Numbered from the stretch's first letter, positions 42,801 to 51,028 are shown. The stretch: 64,000 nucleotides of DNA from JAFAGX01 sp035622175 (GCA_035622175.1 DASPVV010000076.1:9905-73904); one strand, 5' to 3'. Numbers and translations: made by a program. The notes: generated from the sequence alone by a model not told the origin.

Positions 42801-42869
42801 GAACGGATCTCTGCAGCCATTCAGAAGATGCTGACGGATCGGGCTCGATCCCTTCCTGGAGCGAGGTGA
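39822..42869 (+). CDS. PLP-dependent decarboxylase fused to TPR and ATP-grasp-like domains
   Basis: 1015 residues in three parts. Residues about 35-505: group II PLP decarboxylase (HPGFMGWVHGGGTPVGMLAE, VTGTSMANFIAL, WFHVDGAYGALA, FDFHKWGQVPYDAG with Lys325 as the Schiff-base lysine). About 520-690: TPR repeats (VALNNLGCVLMATGHRKAAG). About 700-1010: a segment resembling ATP-grasp ligases (MQYLDARG, KYRAMVIDGQLYPLH, GLDYGGIDFG and LLFEANATMVVNPP, where the Glu and Asn would bind Mg-ATP). This is one continuous frame without interruption. With the divergent cysteate-synthase-like gene it suggests that cysteate is decarboxylated to taurine and the amine ligated to an acid. Only the domains are visible; substrates are inference. 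Confidence 0.78.
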   Translation: MCAAYQAMVPTPPVETEKAERVVSGQPCQTLDPSDWEGFRAQAHRMLDDIVDYTKNIRERPVWQPIPEEVRQRFREAVPLGPSPLAEIHQEFMNHILPFAAGNVHPGFMGWVHGGGTPVGMLAEMLAAGLNANLGGRDQAPLEVERQITSWMRAIFGFPETASGLFVTGTSMANFIALVIARDAELGCDVRRRGVAASAKRLTAYGSAAIHGCVAKAMDFCGLGSDALRLIPTDNRHRMDLGGLATAIQNDREAGFQPFLVVGTAGTVDTGAIDDLAGIADIAHRQKLWFHVDGAYGALAMFAPELARKLLGVERADSLAFDFHKWGQVPYDAGFILVRDGALQRNAFRAPSAYLQRATHGLAAGPPWPSDYGPDLSRGFRALKTWFTLKVYGTVAIGAAVARTCELARYLGRRITEVPELELLAPVELNIVCFRYRAVESEEVNARIVVELQESGTVAPSTTRIAGQLAIRVALVNHRTGRDEIDILLNKTLELGRRIVKNRDASGRTASDAGSADSGPRVAWEGALREVENQLASNPGSIDLLLKRASLFSELRRLVDARNDYIKVLEREPSHRVALNNLGCVLMATGHRKAAGIAYKEAVARHPDDLMSRVNLGYFLLEECERLTVYEQAEQALALRREAREHFEQALRVQPDYEKAHEGLSYVLADLGDEQKAEWHRREAFRSRSIIPLAYRGERAALPVLLLVAASGGNVRLQKFLDDTIFRTYVVLPEFCDGETPLPVHRLVINAIGDAEVSSVALAAAQSVIARTTAPVINSPAAVLATGRSNNAQRLSGLPGVMTPITATLPREQLSHADVEVTLARHGLQFPLLLRTPGFHTGLHFLRVDNLEALPDTLAKLPGEELVVMQYLDARGADGKTRKYRAMVIDGQLYPLHCAVSSHWKIHYFTAEMENNPAHRAEDEAFLENMSGVLGPLAMNALERIQSVLGLDYGGIDFGLSAKREVLLFEANATMVVNPPEPDARWNYRRPAYERISAAIQKMLTDRARSLPGAR

Positions 42870-43265
42870 CGATGCCCTGCCTACGTCGGATGTCCGAGGG
42901 AGGGGTCGCCGAACCAGAATCTCGAATCCAAACCATTCCTAGAAGCTAAGCGAACCTCTGCCCAGCCTGTTCCGCGACGCTCGCGCTCAGCCCCTTTTCA
43001 AGTTTGGATTCCTCGCAAGCGAGTTACCGGGCGACGTTCGAATTCATGACACTGTGTCATGATTGCGAACGGCCGGGAGAGGCTTCACTTTCAGAAGATT
43101 TCTCATGGCGCCCTCAGACAGCTTGCAGTTTCATAGACTTGAATTAATCGCGCATTAAGGTCCTCTAATTGCAATGGTTGTCAGGTCCAGGAACAAGGAT
43201 CGTGACTGATCTCCCCCTAGTCAACGGATCGTGAATCCTGTTCATTACTGCGGAACAAGGGGAAT
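42870..43265. other. Intergenic region
   Basis: 396 bases between the decarboxylase fusion and the response regulator. No supported gene. It is comparatively AT-rich after 43,100 (for example GAATTAATCGCGCATTAAGG), in keeping with a promoter for the regulator gene. Confidence 0.5.
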
Positions 43266-44000
43266 ATGGAGATACCACAGACAATTCCTTCGCTAGAGAC
43301 AAGGCCGGGCCTCAAGCCAAGCCACACGGCACACGTGCTCGTCGCCGACGATGACGTTCCGCTGGCACACTTCTTGCGTCGCGGCCTCGAAAGCAACAAG
43401 TACGACGTGCGCCTCGCCCACGATGGGGAGGCTACGCTCGAGGAGATCTCGACAACACGGTATGGGCTCCTGATTCTGGATCTGAACCTCCCCAAAATCG
43501 ACGGCATGTCGTTGCTGGGACGGATGCGGCCCATGGCACCGAATCTGCCGGTTTTGGTGCTTACAGCCCGCACTGCAGTCGAGGACCGGATCCTGGCCTT
43601 GGACGGCGGCGCCGACGACTACATGGTCAAGCCGTTCTCTTTCCAGGAGTTGATCGCCAGATCTCGCGCGCTCATGCGGCGCAACGGGAGAACGTCGGGA
43701 AGCGTGTTGCAAGTGGGTGATTTGATGTTGAATCGCGCCGAGTTCCGTGTCGAACGGGCTGGCAAGAAGATTGAATTGACCGCCAAGGAGTTCGCTCTTC
43801 TGGAATATCTCATGGTCAACGCTCGATCGACGGTGACCCGCGCCATGATCATGGAGGAGGTTTGGAAGACTCCCTACGACGGCAAGACAAACTTGGTGGA
43901 TGTATACATCAAGTACGTGCGTGACAAGGTGGACACGGGTTTCTCGTGCAGGTTGTTGCGCACGGCCCGTGGCATCGGCTATGGCATCAGTGACAATTAG
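43266..44000 (+). CDS. OmpR-family response regulator
   Basis: 244 residues. Receiver domain at about 24-135 with the acidic pair (VLVADDDVP), the phospho-acceptor Asp (LLILDLNLPKIDG) and the Thr/Lys pair (VLVLTARTA, MVKPFSFQEL). The winged-helix DNA-binding domain occupies about 145-242 (LTAKEFALLEYLMVNARSTV, VDVYIKYVRDKVD, LLRTARGIGYGI). AAGGGG precedes the ATG. The next gene, 10 bases downstream, is a kinase-like protein, followed by a sigma-54 activator; the three probably form one operon. Confidence 0.9.
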   Translation: MEIPQTIPSLETRPGLKPSHTAHVLVADDDVPLAHFLRRGLESNKYDVRLAHDGEATLEEISTTRYGLLILDLNLPKIDGMSLLGRMRPMAPNLPVLVLTARTAVEDRILALDGGADDYMVKPFSFQELIARSRALMRRNGRTSGSVLQVGDLMLNRAEFRVERAGKKIELTAKEFALLEYLMVNARSTVTRAMIMEEVWKTPYDGKTNLVDVYIKYVRDKVDTGFSCRLLRTARGIGYGISDN

Positions 44001-44010
44001 GGGACTTAGG

Positions 44011-44736
44011 ATGACGTTCGACTCCCAGGCAGGTTGTGCAACGGCGGCTTTCGATCAGGAAAACAGCGCGGCATTGGCACGCGGACTGCATCAGGCAGCC
44101 CAACCTCTTACTGCGCTTCAGGGATGGCTGGAACTCGCTCTGCTTGGATCGCACACGGAGGCAGAGTACAAGTCGTCCATCCGGCAGGCGATCGAGGAAT
44201 CCAACAGGGTTTTGACCTGCTTTAACCGCTTGCGTGAACTGGCGCGACTGCCAGATTCGGCGCCGAGCATCTCAGGCGTTGCGGTATCGGCCTTGGTGAG
44301 TGCCGTTCTGGAAAGATTCGAGAGCGATTTCGAGGCTGCCGGAGTGGACGTCGTATTCCATCCCTTGCCGGACAGATCGGGAGTTGACGATCGTGTGCGG
44401 GCTTCGGAGAGCCGAGTCGCGACGGTCTTGTCGCTCATTCTATCGAGTTCGTTCCCCTTTCTTGCGAGCGGAGATCGACTGGAATTAGCCATGACCTCAC
44501 TGCCGGAGACGGTCGAGATCTATGTGCTGGCCCGGAAGCAAAACCCGGCCTCTGGGGCTTGGCGGCAAGAACTCCATGGGAGCGCTCCCCTGGAGCTCGC
44601 GCATGCCCTCATGCTCGGCATCGGAGGCATGGTTACCTTGGGTCAACCTGCCTTCTCGGTGCGCATCTTGCTGCCGAAGATGCCGGCAATGTCGCGGTCG
44701 TGCGGTTCAGCAGAAACGAGATGCGCCCATGTCTAG
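44011..44736 (+). CDS. Histidine-kinase-like protein with degenerate ATPase part
   Basis: 241 residues. Residues about 18-90 resemble a dimerisation/phosphoacceptor domain (ALARGLHQAAQPLTALQGWL, with His27), followed by helical coiled-coil. The C-terminal half aligns in outline with a HATPase fold, but I cannot find the N box or the DxGxG box (VLSLILSSSFPFL stands where the N box would be). It may act as a phosphotransfer or inhibitory partner rather than an active kinase. No sensor or membrane segment is present. Start at the ATG of TAGGATGACG; the earlier in-frame start overlaps the regulator gene. Confidence 0.55.
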   Translation: MTFDSQAGCATAAFDQENSAALARGLHQAAQPLTALQGWLELALLGSHTEAEYKSSIRQAIEESNRVLTCFNRLRELARLPDSAPSISGVAVSALVSAVLERFESDFEAAGVDVVFHPLPDRSGVDDRVRASESRVATVLSLILSSSFPFLASGDRLELAMTSLPETVEIYVLARKQNPASGAWRQELHGSAPLELAHALMLGIGGMVTLGQPAFSVRILLPKMPAMSRSCGSAETRCAHV

Positions 44737-45910
44737 CGTACTTGCCTCTCCTCACGTTCCTGCCCATGGCCTGAACGCTGTCGGCACCGTGGGTCTTCTG
44801 GTGGTCAGTTCGAATCCCGATCTACGTCGGAATCTGATCGCAAGACTCGAGTCCGACCATTGGCTCGTGGCGCAGTCAGGCAGTGGGGCTGAGGCACTGG
44901 AGAAGATCGATGCCGGGGAAGCATCCCTCGTAGTTCTGGATCCGAGCCTTCCCGATCTCGAAGTTGAGGAGTTCAAGGCGATCGTGCAGGAACAGTACCC
45001 TGGCGTCATGGTCATCCCGATTAACCCGCTCACGGGGCAACCCATGGTGGCTACTCCCTCACCAGACTCGATTTGTTTTGAGGTGGTACGAAAGATTGAG
45101 CAGGGATCGCCCTTTCGATCCGCAGCCACGATTTCCGCCCGGGTAACGGAGGGAGAAGACATCTCTCCGAATGGTTTGCCGGGATTTCTAGGAATGGCTC
45201 CTTCGGTACGGCGTCTGTGCTCGATGGTCCATTTGGTGGCTCAGAGGGATACAACCGTGCTGATTACGGGAGAGAGCGGCACCGGGAAGGATGTTGTAGC
45301 CCGGGCTCTTCATCAACTCGGCACCCGGCGCCTGAGACCGTTCGTCGTGATCAATTGTGCGGCCATTCCCGAAGCCCTCCTCGAGGCCGAATTGTTCGGA
45401 TTTGTAAAGGGAGCATTCACGGGCGCGGTACAGTCCAGAATCGGACGCATTCATGCCGCTCACGGCGGGACGCTGTTTTTAGACGAAATTGGGGATCTGC
45501 CCTTAAGCTTGCAGTCAAAACTGTTGCGCTTTCTCGAACAGGGGGAAGTGCAAAGGCTGGGCAGCAGCGATTCGTTTCGTGTCGATGTTCGCGTGATTGC
45601 GGCGACCAACGCGAACCTTCGCCGACTGGTTCAAGAGCATAATTTTCGCGAGGATCTTTATTATCGACTTTCCGTTTTTCCCATCGAACTCAGTCCGCTC
45701 CGGGACCGCATGGAGGATCTCCATCTCTTGACGGAACATTTTCTGGGGAAGTTTTGCCCGCACGATGTCATGGTTAGCGCCGAGGCATCCGCACTTTTGC
45801 ACAAGCATACCTGGCCGGGTAACGTTCGTGAACTGCGAAACGTTATCGAACGGGCAAGCATTCTGGTTGGACAAGGCGGGACCATCGGGTCGGAGCACAT
45901 CGTCCTCTGA
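44729..45910 (+). CDS. Sigma-54 activator without a DNA-binding domain
   Basis: 393 residues. Residues about 20-125 form a receiver-like domain (TVGLLVVSSNPDLRRNLIAR, with VVLDPSLPD) in which the usual N-terminal acidic pair is replaced. Residues about 155-393 form the AAA+ domain: Walker A GESGTGKD (181-188), the sigma-54-contact loop GAFTGA (228-233), Walker B GGTLFLDEIGD and the NVRELRNVIER helix. The protein stops just after this helix, so the usual C-terminal Fis-type helix-turn-helix is missing. It could contact sigma-54 holoenzyme from solution, as in H. pylori FlgR. The ATG overlaps the previous gene by eight bases; the preceding frame has no support. Confidence 0.85.
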   Translation: MSSVLASPHVPAHGLNAVGTVGLLVVSSNPDLRRNLIARLESDHWLVAQSGSGAEALEKIDAGEASLVVLDPSLPDLEVEEFKAIVQEQYPGVMVIPINPLTGQPMVATPSPDSICFEVVRKIEQGSPFRSAATISARVTEGEDISPNGLPGFLGMAPSVRRLCSMVHLVAQRDTTVLITGESGTGKDVVARALHQLGTRRLRPFVVINCAAIPEALLEAELFGFVKGAFTGAVQSRIGRIHAAHGGTLFLDEIGDLPLSLQSKLLRFLEQGEVQRLGSSDSFRVDVRVIAATNANLRRLVQEHNFREDLYYRLSVFPIELSPLRDRMEDLHLLTEHFLGKFCPHDVMVSAEASALLHKHTWPGNVRELRNVIERASILVGQGGTIGSEHIVL

Positions 45911-45964
45911 ACGCGCCGCACCGGGTTGGTTGATCACCGGAGTCGGGCAAGGAGGCTTTCTGGC

Positions 45965-46435
45965 TCACATCTCTTCGACGGGCCAGTCGTTGCCGGCCTC
46001 ATTCTTCAGCTTGTCTGCTACCTTCGCTCGAATCCTCACGGGAATTGCCGCTTCCCGTCCCAGGGTGAATGTCACGTACTCCAAGAACCAGGGTCGGCTT
46101 CTTCGCACCTTGATTTCTCTCCATGGGATCAGCAATGGAGGGTGCATGAAGCGAACTAGGAACATGCTGGCTAAGTACAGACCTTCCCGATTGGCTCCCA
46201 GCGTGAGCGCGTGGTTGTAGTTAACCAGCCACCGCATCCGGGCGCTTTGTCCTCCCCATCTTGCTCCGTCAAACCTGGTTTGTGTTCGATACAGTTTTGA
46301 CAAGCGAAACCAGCCACCAACGAAACTAAGGATCGCCCCTACCAGAAGCCACAGGACAACCAAGTAGGCGGGGAAGATGGCTGCAAACAGCGCGGGATGT
46401 TGGTCGATGAAACGCTGCCAATGGTTGGGAGACAT
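45965..46435 (-). CDS. Small membrane protein of unknown function
   Basis: 156 residues with one clear hydrophobic helix near the N-terminus (residues about 15-40, AAIFPAYLVVLWLLVGAI) and a soluble C-terminal part rich in Arg, Trp and Phe (RSRPWFLEYVTFTLGREA). I do not recognise a family. The ATG at 46,435 follows CGAGG; the longer frame upstream is rich in Arg/Cys/Pro and is not credible as coding. It is convergent with the sigma-54 activator, 54 bases away. Confidence 0.55.
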   Translation of the reverse strand: MSPNHWQRFIDQHPALFAAIFPAYLVVLWLLVGAILSFVGGWFRLSKLYRTQTRFDGARWGGQSARMRWLVNYNHALTLGANREGLYLASMFLVRFMHPPLLIPWREIKVRRSRPWFLEYVTFTLGREAAIPVRIRAKVADKLKNEAGNDWPVEEM

Positions 46436-46605
46436 GCCTCGGAGTCCGACGACACCCGCTGGCCTAAAACGTGACCACGCTCGTGTGTGGACAACAATTG
46501 TATCGCTTGCTGAAAGAAAGCAAGGATCGCACAACCATCGCCCCACGCGTCGCGAGAGCACTCCCTTCAAGCAGCCGCATGGGCCATCGCTAACACTCGG
46601 TCGGG

Positions 46606-47646
46606 TCACTCTCCGTTGTGCGCCTGGGCTGCCGAAGGCCATTGGCCGCCGAGAAAGGACTGAATTGCCTCGAGTACAGCCTCGGTCTGGTCCACGAAGG
46701 CAGCGTGACCGGCATTTGGAATCAGCAGGAGTCTGGCATCGGGCGGACACTTTGCCCATTCCCGGGTTGCATCCAGCGGAATGTTGGTCTTGTCACCCTC
46801 GATCACCAGGGCAGGCACTTTGAGCCTGCTTAACATCGGCCTCATGTCGAAATCGCCTAAGGAACTGATCACCGCCCTGAACACCCTCGGAGAATTTCGC
46901 AGGGCCGCCACAGAACTGTTACAGGTGTCCCACGAGCTGCCCTCCATGGGTTGGGGATGAAAGAGGTAGAGACGCAAGAGAATTCGTTCTCGCTCATGGC
47001 AGATGGCTGGCAGCTTATCGTCGGGGGCCGTTTCCATCTGCTTCCCCAGCTCTTGGATTTGGGTCGAATCTTCCTTGCTCAACAGCGACTCCATCTTCGC
47101 ATTGCGTTCCTGCAGGTATGGCTTGTTGGCAGGTGGCATGGGATCGAGGAAGACGATCCGCAAAACCCGATCCGGGTGTGCTTCGGCGTAGTAAGCAGCC
47201 AACCCAGATCCCCAAGACAGACCCACCAAGCTCATCTTTTCGATCCCAAAGTGCTCGCGAAGCGACTCCAGGTCGCGTACGTAGGCCTCCACGGTGAGCA
47301 ACTCGGTTTGCTGGACCAGATCAGAGCGGCCTCCTCCACGCTGGTCGTACAGGATGAGAGTATGTCGCTGGGCGAGCGGCTCCATGAGGTAGCCGCCGTC
47401 ACTCATGCTGGCACCAGGCCCGCCGTGGAGAAAGACGACAAAGTCGTGGACCGTTCCCAGCTTGCGGTAAAACAGCTTCACCTGGTCCGCGCCGTTGAAG
47501 TATCCTTCCTCGACCGCAGGCTTTGCAGCCGACATTCGATTCTGCGCTGCCGCGCGCGTCGGATGGAAAATCAGACAGACAGCCGAGAACAAGAGCGCGG
47601 TTGCTCTGCGAACATAGGACCAATGTACGTGGCGTAAGGTCCGCAT
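46606..47646 (-). CDS. Secreted alpha/beta-hydrolase, proline-iminopeptidase-like (S33)
   Basis: 346 residues with a signal peptide (residues about 14-34, ending TRAAAQ). The alpha/beta-hydrolase core has the oxyanion motif VVFLHGGPGASMSDGG, DQRGGGRSD, the nucleophile elbow GLSWGSGLAA (Ser about 145) and a late NAGHAAFVD with the catalytic His. HGGPGA and DQRGGGRS are typical of prolyl iminopeptidases and related S33 enzymes. It would cleave N-terminal prolines or act on a related small substrate in the periplasm. Start at the first ATG. Confidence 0.82.
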   Translation of the reverse strand: MRTLRHVHWSYVRRATALLFSAVCLIFHPTRAAAQNRMSAAKPAVEEGYFNGADQVKLFYRKLGTVHDFVVFLHGGPGASMSDGGYLMEPLAQRHTLILYDQRGGGRSDLVQQTELLTVEAYVRDLESLREHFGIEKMSLVGLSWGSGLAAYYAEAHPDRVLRIVFLDPMPPANKPYLQERNAKMESLLSKEDSTQIQELGKQMETAPDDKLPAICHERERILLRLYLFHPQPMEGSSWDTCNSSVAALRNSPRVFRAVISSLGDFDMRPMLSRLKVPALVIEGDKTNIPLDATREWAKCPPDARLLLIPNAGHAAFVDQTEAVLEAIQSFLGGQWPSAAQAHNGE

Positions 47647-47728
47647 AACCGCTGACTGACCTTTCTCACATGTTCGCGGTTGCCCTCGAATACTCGACTG
47701 CCGCGAACACCCTTCTCCAGTTTGACCA

Positions 47729-47750
47729 TAGTCGAATGACGATTCGACTA
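47729..47750. promoter_or_regulatory. Perfect 9-bp inverted repeat, possible operator
   Basis: TAGTCGAAT-GACG-ATTCGACTA in the divergent region between the hydrolase (minus) and the nucleotidyltransferase-like gene (plus). The arms are perfectly complementary around a four-base spacer, as in binding sites of dimeric repressors such as TetR or MarR types. No regulator gene stands next to it, so its owner is unknown. Confidence 0.4.
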
Positions 47751-47895
47751 CGATTACGATCGATTGGCCATCTGCATGTTGCGCCCGGTGACGTCAAATC
47801 AGCCAGAAAACCTGCGATCCCAAATAATATAGGATCGAGAGCTTGAGCGCGACCACGGTGCCTCTCACGCCAACTCCTGGTCAAACCGGCAAGCA

Positions 47896-48708
47896 ATGAG
47901 CCTCGCGAAAAATATCCCGAATGATTTGCGCGACCTTTTGCAGGCGATGGCTGCCGATTTTCGAGCGATACTCTCTCGCAATTTGGTTGGAATCTACCTG
48001 TGGGGTTCGCTGACTTACGGTGCGTTCGACGAGCGCTGCAGCGATGTCGATCTGGTCACGGTCACAGCCCGCGATCTCAATGACCGCGAGTTTTCTGCAC
48101 TGGATGAGTGGTTCCAGCATCAAGCGGAGCAAAACCGCTGGGTCAAGCGACTCGACATCCGCTTCGTGATTGACCATGAATTCCTCGACAAGACATCCCG
48201 ATGTTGCGGGCTCTACCACGACACGGAAAGACTCGTCCGGCATGGATCGGACGGGAATCCGATCATGTGGGTGAATATTGCCCAGTCCGGCGTCACTCTC
48301 TGGGGCAAGAACGCCAAGTGCATCGCACCCCAGGTGTCCGAGCAATGTCTCAACGACGCGCTCTTGCTGGAAGTGAACTATCTTAAGGAAGACCTACACG
48401 CCAATGCCGGGTCTCGCTCGGAGAGAGCCTTCATCCACAATGCCTACGCCGTGCTCACGGCCTGCCGCATTCTCTATTCGGCCTATCACCGGAAGCTGGT
48501 TTCCAAAGACCAAGCGTATGACTGGTCGATCGAAACCATGCCCTCGATCTGGCACCCCGTCATCCATGCGGCCAGAGAGAATCGGCTCAAGAATTCCGGC
48601 TCGACGACACCTGAGTTGGAAGGCGCTGCCCTGCGCTTCCTAAGCTTCGTCGGCGGTGAAGTCAAACGTGCTCTGCGAAGCCAAGACCCTTCCGCTAGTC
48701 GGTCCTAG
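47896..48708 (+). CDS. Aminoglycoside-nucleotidyltransferase-like protein
   Basis: 270 residues with a nucleotidyltransferase core: IYLWGSLTYGAFDERCSDVD, in which Gly-Ser and the two Asp residues of DVDL form the metal-binding site. A C-terminal helical domain follows (AFIHNAYAVLTACRILYSAY), as in ANT(3'')/ANT(9) adenylyltransferases. It may modify an aminoglycoside or another small molecule; environmental members often are not resistance enzymes. The ribosome binding site is weak. It stands alone, with a perfect inverted repeat upstream. Confidence 0.75.
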   Translation: MSLAKNIPNDLRDLLQAMAADFRAILSRNLVGIYLWGSLTYGAFDERCSDVDLVTVTARDLNDREFSALDEWFQHQAEQNRWVKRLDIRFVIDHEFLDKTSRCCGLYHDTERLVRHGSDGNPIMWVNIAQSGVTLWGKNAKCIAPQVSEQCLNDALLLEVNYLKEDLHANAGSRSERAFIHNAYAVLTACRILYSAYHRKLVSKDQAYDWSIETMPSIWHPVIHAARENRLKNSGSTTPELEGAALRFLSFVGGEVKRALRSQDPSASRS

Positions 48709-48889
48709 CCCGCTATCCCCCGGATGCTGCTTGCGGCGGGCCGAATCTGAATCTCAGGGATTCCTGACGATATCCTGACGATAGAACGATCGGATCATCG
48801 AATCGATCCATGGGAACGTCCTTCGAACCACCCGCTTTATGGTACACTCCGCGCGAAAGTGCGCTCACACTACTACCGGGAATGGACGA

Positions 48890-51028
48890 ATGAAACTGCG
48901 TCGGATCGTTGTGTCTGGGGCATGGATGGGATGGGTTGCAGCGTCGATGTTGGCGAGTGGACAACAAGCGCCGCCTGGGCCGCGGGCGATCACCGTCGAT
49001 GATGCTTTTCAGGTCAAGGCAGTAGATGAACCGCAGATCAGCGCGGACGGAGCCTGGGTGGCGTACACGGTGGAGACCGCATCTCTGAAAGAGGACAAGA
49101 GCCACACGCGAGTTTGGATGGTGCCGTCGCTGGGGGGCGAGGCGGTGGCGATGACGGTAGAGAATGAGACGTCGACCCATCCGCGGTGGAGCCCGGACGG
49201 AAAGTATTTGGCGTTTTTGTCCGGGCGGAATGACGGCAAGACGCAGGTGTATCTGCTCAACCGGCAAGGTGGCGAAGCGCGGAAGCTGACCGACACCGTC
49301 CAGGACGTGGAAGATTTTGCCTGGGCGCCAGACGCCAGACGGATGGTCGTGGTGCTACGGGATCCGAAGCCGGAGGAGATTGAGGAGGCGAGGGAGAGGA
49401 CGAAGGACGAGGCAGGTGGTGAGGCCGGAGGGGAGAGCGCCGGGTCGAAGAAGAGCAAAACCCCGCGGCCCATCGTGGTCGACCGCTATCAGTTTAAGTC
49501 GGATGAGGTTGGATATTTGGACCGGCGGCGCACCCATTTGTATGTATTCGACCTTGCGACGGAGAAGATGATGCAGGTGACCTCAGGGGATTTTGACGAT
49601 GAAGAGCCGGCGTGGTCGCCGGACGGGAAGTGGCTGGCATTCTCGAGCAAGCGAACGCTGCCGGATCCGGACCGCAATTACGATCGCAACATTTTTGTGG
49701 TGGCGTCAGATAACGCGGACAAGGGCGAGCATCCGACGCAGGTGACGACGAATCCCGGATTGGAGGCACAGCCCGCGTGGTCACCGGATGGGAAGTGGAT
49801 TACGTATGTGACGCAACTGGATCCAAAGCTGCTGGACTACTCGACGAAGCATGTGGCTGTGTCGCCGGCGACGGGTGGCGAGGCTGCGGTGCTGACCAAG
49901 GCGCTGGATCGGATGGCGAGCGACCCGCGATTTTCGCCGGATGGGAAGTTCATCTATTTCATCGCAGATGACGACGGCACGCAGAACCTGTGCAAGGTGC
50001 CTGCGGCTGGCGGAGAGGTAACCCGGCTGATTGGCGGGCGGCTGATGCTGTACGCGTACACCGTAGCGAACAACCAAGTGGTAGCGGCATTGATGACGAC
50101 GCCGGAGCGGCCGTCGGAGGTTTTCACGATGGGGGCGGAGGGCGGAGAGCCAAAGCGCATCACGCACGAGAATGATGCGCTGATGGCCCAGTTAAAGCTC
50201 ACGGCGCCCGAGTACGTGTCTTTCAAGAGCAAAGACGGGACGATGGTGAGTGGCTTCCTCTACAAGCCGCTCGATTATGTTCCGGGGAAAAAGTATGCGG
50301 CGATCTTGCGGCCGCATGGCGGTCCGGTCTGGTCGTACTACGCAGAGTTCACCCATCTTGCACAGTTGTTCGCGGCAAACGGGTATGTGGTGCTGTATCC
50401 CAATCCGCGTGGGTCGACGGGACGGGGACAGGGTTATGCGCAGGCGATTTTTGCGGACTGGGGAAACAAGGATTTTCAGGACGACATGGCGATGGTGGAT
50501 TACGCCATCGCACGGGGACTGGTCGATCCGGAGAAGTTAGGAGTGGGCGGGTGGTCGTACGGTGGGATTTCGACGGACTTTATCATCACGCAGACGACGC
50601 GCTTCAAGGCGGCGATCTCGGGGGCGGGCGCGACGAAGTTCGATTCGATGTACGGGCACGATCAGTACATCTTGGATTATGAGACGGAGCTGGGGCGTCC
50701 GTGGGAGAAGCGTGCGGTGTGGGACCATGTGTCGATGTATTCGAAGGTGGCGAACGTGACGACACCCACGCTGTTCATGGGGGGAGACATTGATTGGAAT
50801 GTGCCAATCCTGGGCGGCGAGCAAATGTACCAGTCGTTGAAGAGCCTGGGGAAAGAGACGGAATTAGTGGTGTATCCGGGGGAGTATCACGAGTTCAAGA
50901 TGCCATCGCATTTGAAGGATCGGATGGAGCGGTACCTGGCCTGGTACGCACATTATGTGAAGGCGGATGGAACGCCGGCGCAGCCGGTGGAGAGGACGGC
51001 AGAGAAGGAGAAAAAGGACGGGGAGTAG
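48890..51028 (+). CDS. Secreted S9-family peptidase (dipeptidyl/acylaminoacyl peptidase type)
   Basis: 712 residues. Signal peptide up to about residue 25 (ending MLASGQQ), a seven-bladed WD40-like propeller (repeated WSPDGKWLAF/ITYV units, about 55-430), and the alpha/beta-hydrolase domain from about 445. The catalytic Ser is in GGWSYGGIST, the Asp in GGDIDWNVP and the His in YPGEYHEFK. These enzymes release dipeptides or acylated residues from oligopeptides. I chose the ATG at 48,890, directly before the signal sequence; an earlier ATG at 48,839 adds 17 polar residues. The wobble positions are unusually rich in G compared with the flagellar genes. Confidence 0.88.
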   Translation: MKLRRIVVSGAWMGWVAASMLASGQQAPPGPRAITVDDAFQVKAVDEPQISADGAWVAYTVETASLKEDKSHTRVWMVPSLGGEAVAMTVENETSTHPRWSPDGKYLAFLSGRNDGKTQVYLLNRQGGEARKLTDTVQDVEDFAWAPDARRMVVVLRDPKPEEIEEARERTKDEAGGEAGGESAGSKKSKTPRPIVVDRYQFKSDEVGYLDRRRTHLYVFDLATEKMMQVTSGDFDDEEPAWSPDGKWLAFSSKRTLPDPDRNYDRNIFVVASDNADKGEHPTQVTTNPGLEAQPAWSPDGKWITYVTQLDPKLLDYSTKHVAVSPATGGEAAVLTKALDRMASDPRFSPDGKFIYFIADDDGTQNLCKVPAAGGEVTRLIGGRLMLYAYTVANNQVVAALMTTPERPSEVFTMGAEGGEPKRITHENDALMAQLKLTAPEYVSFKSKDGTMVSGFLYKPLDYVPGKKYAAILRPHGGPVWSYYAEFTHLAQLFAANGYVVLYPNPRGSTGRGQGYAQAIFADWGNKDFQDDMAMVDYAIARGLVDPEKLGVGGWSYGGISTDFIITQTTRFKAAISGAGATKFDSMYGHDQYILDYETELGRPWEKRAVWDHVSMYSKVANVTTPTLFMGGDIDWNVPILGGEQMYQSLKSLGKETELVVYPGEYHEFKMPSHLKDRMERYLAWYAHYVKADGTPAQPVERTAEKEKKDGE

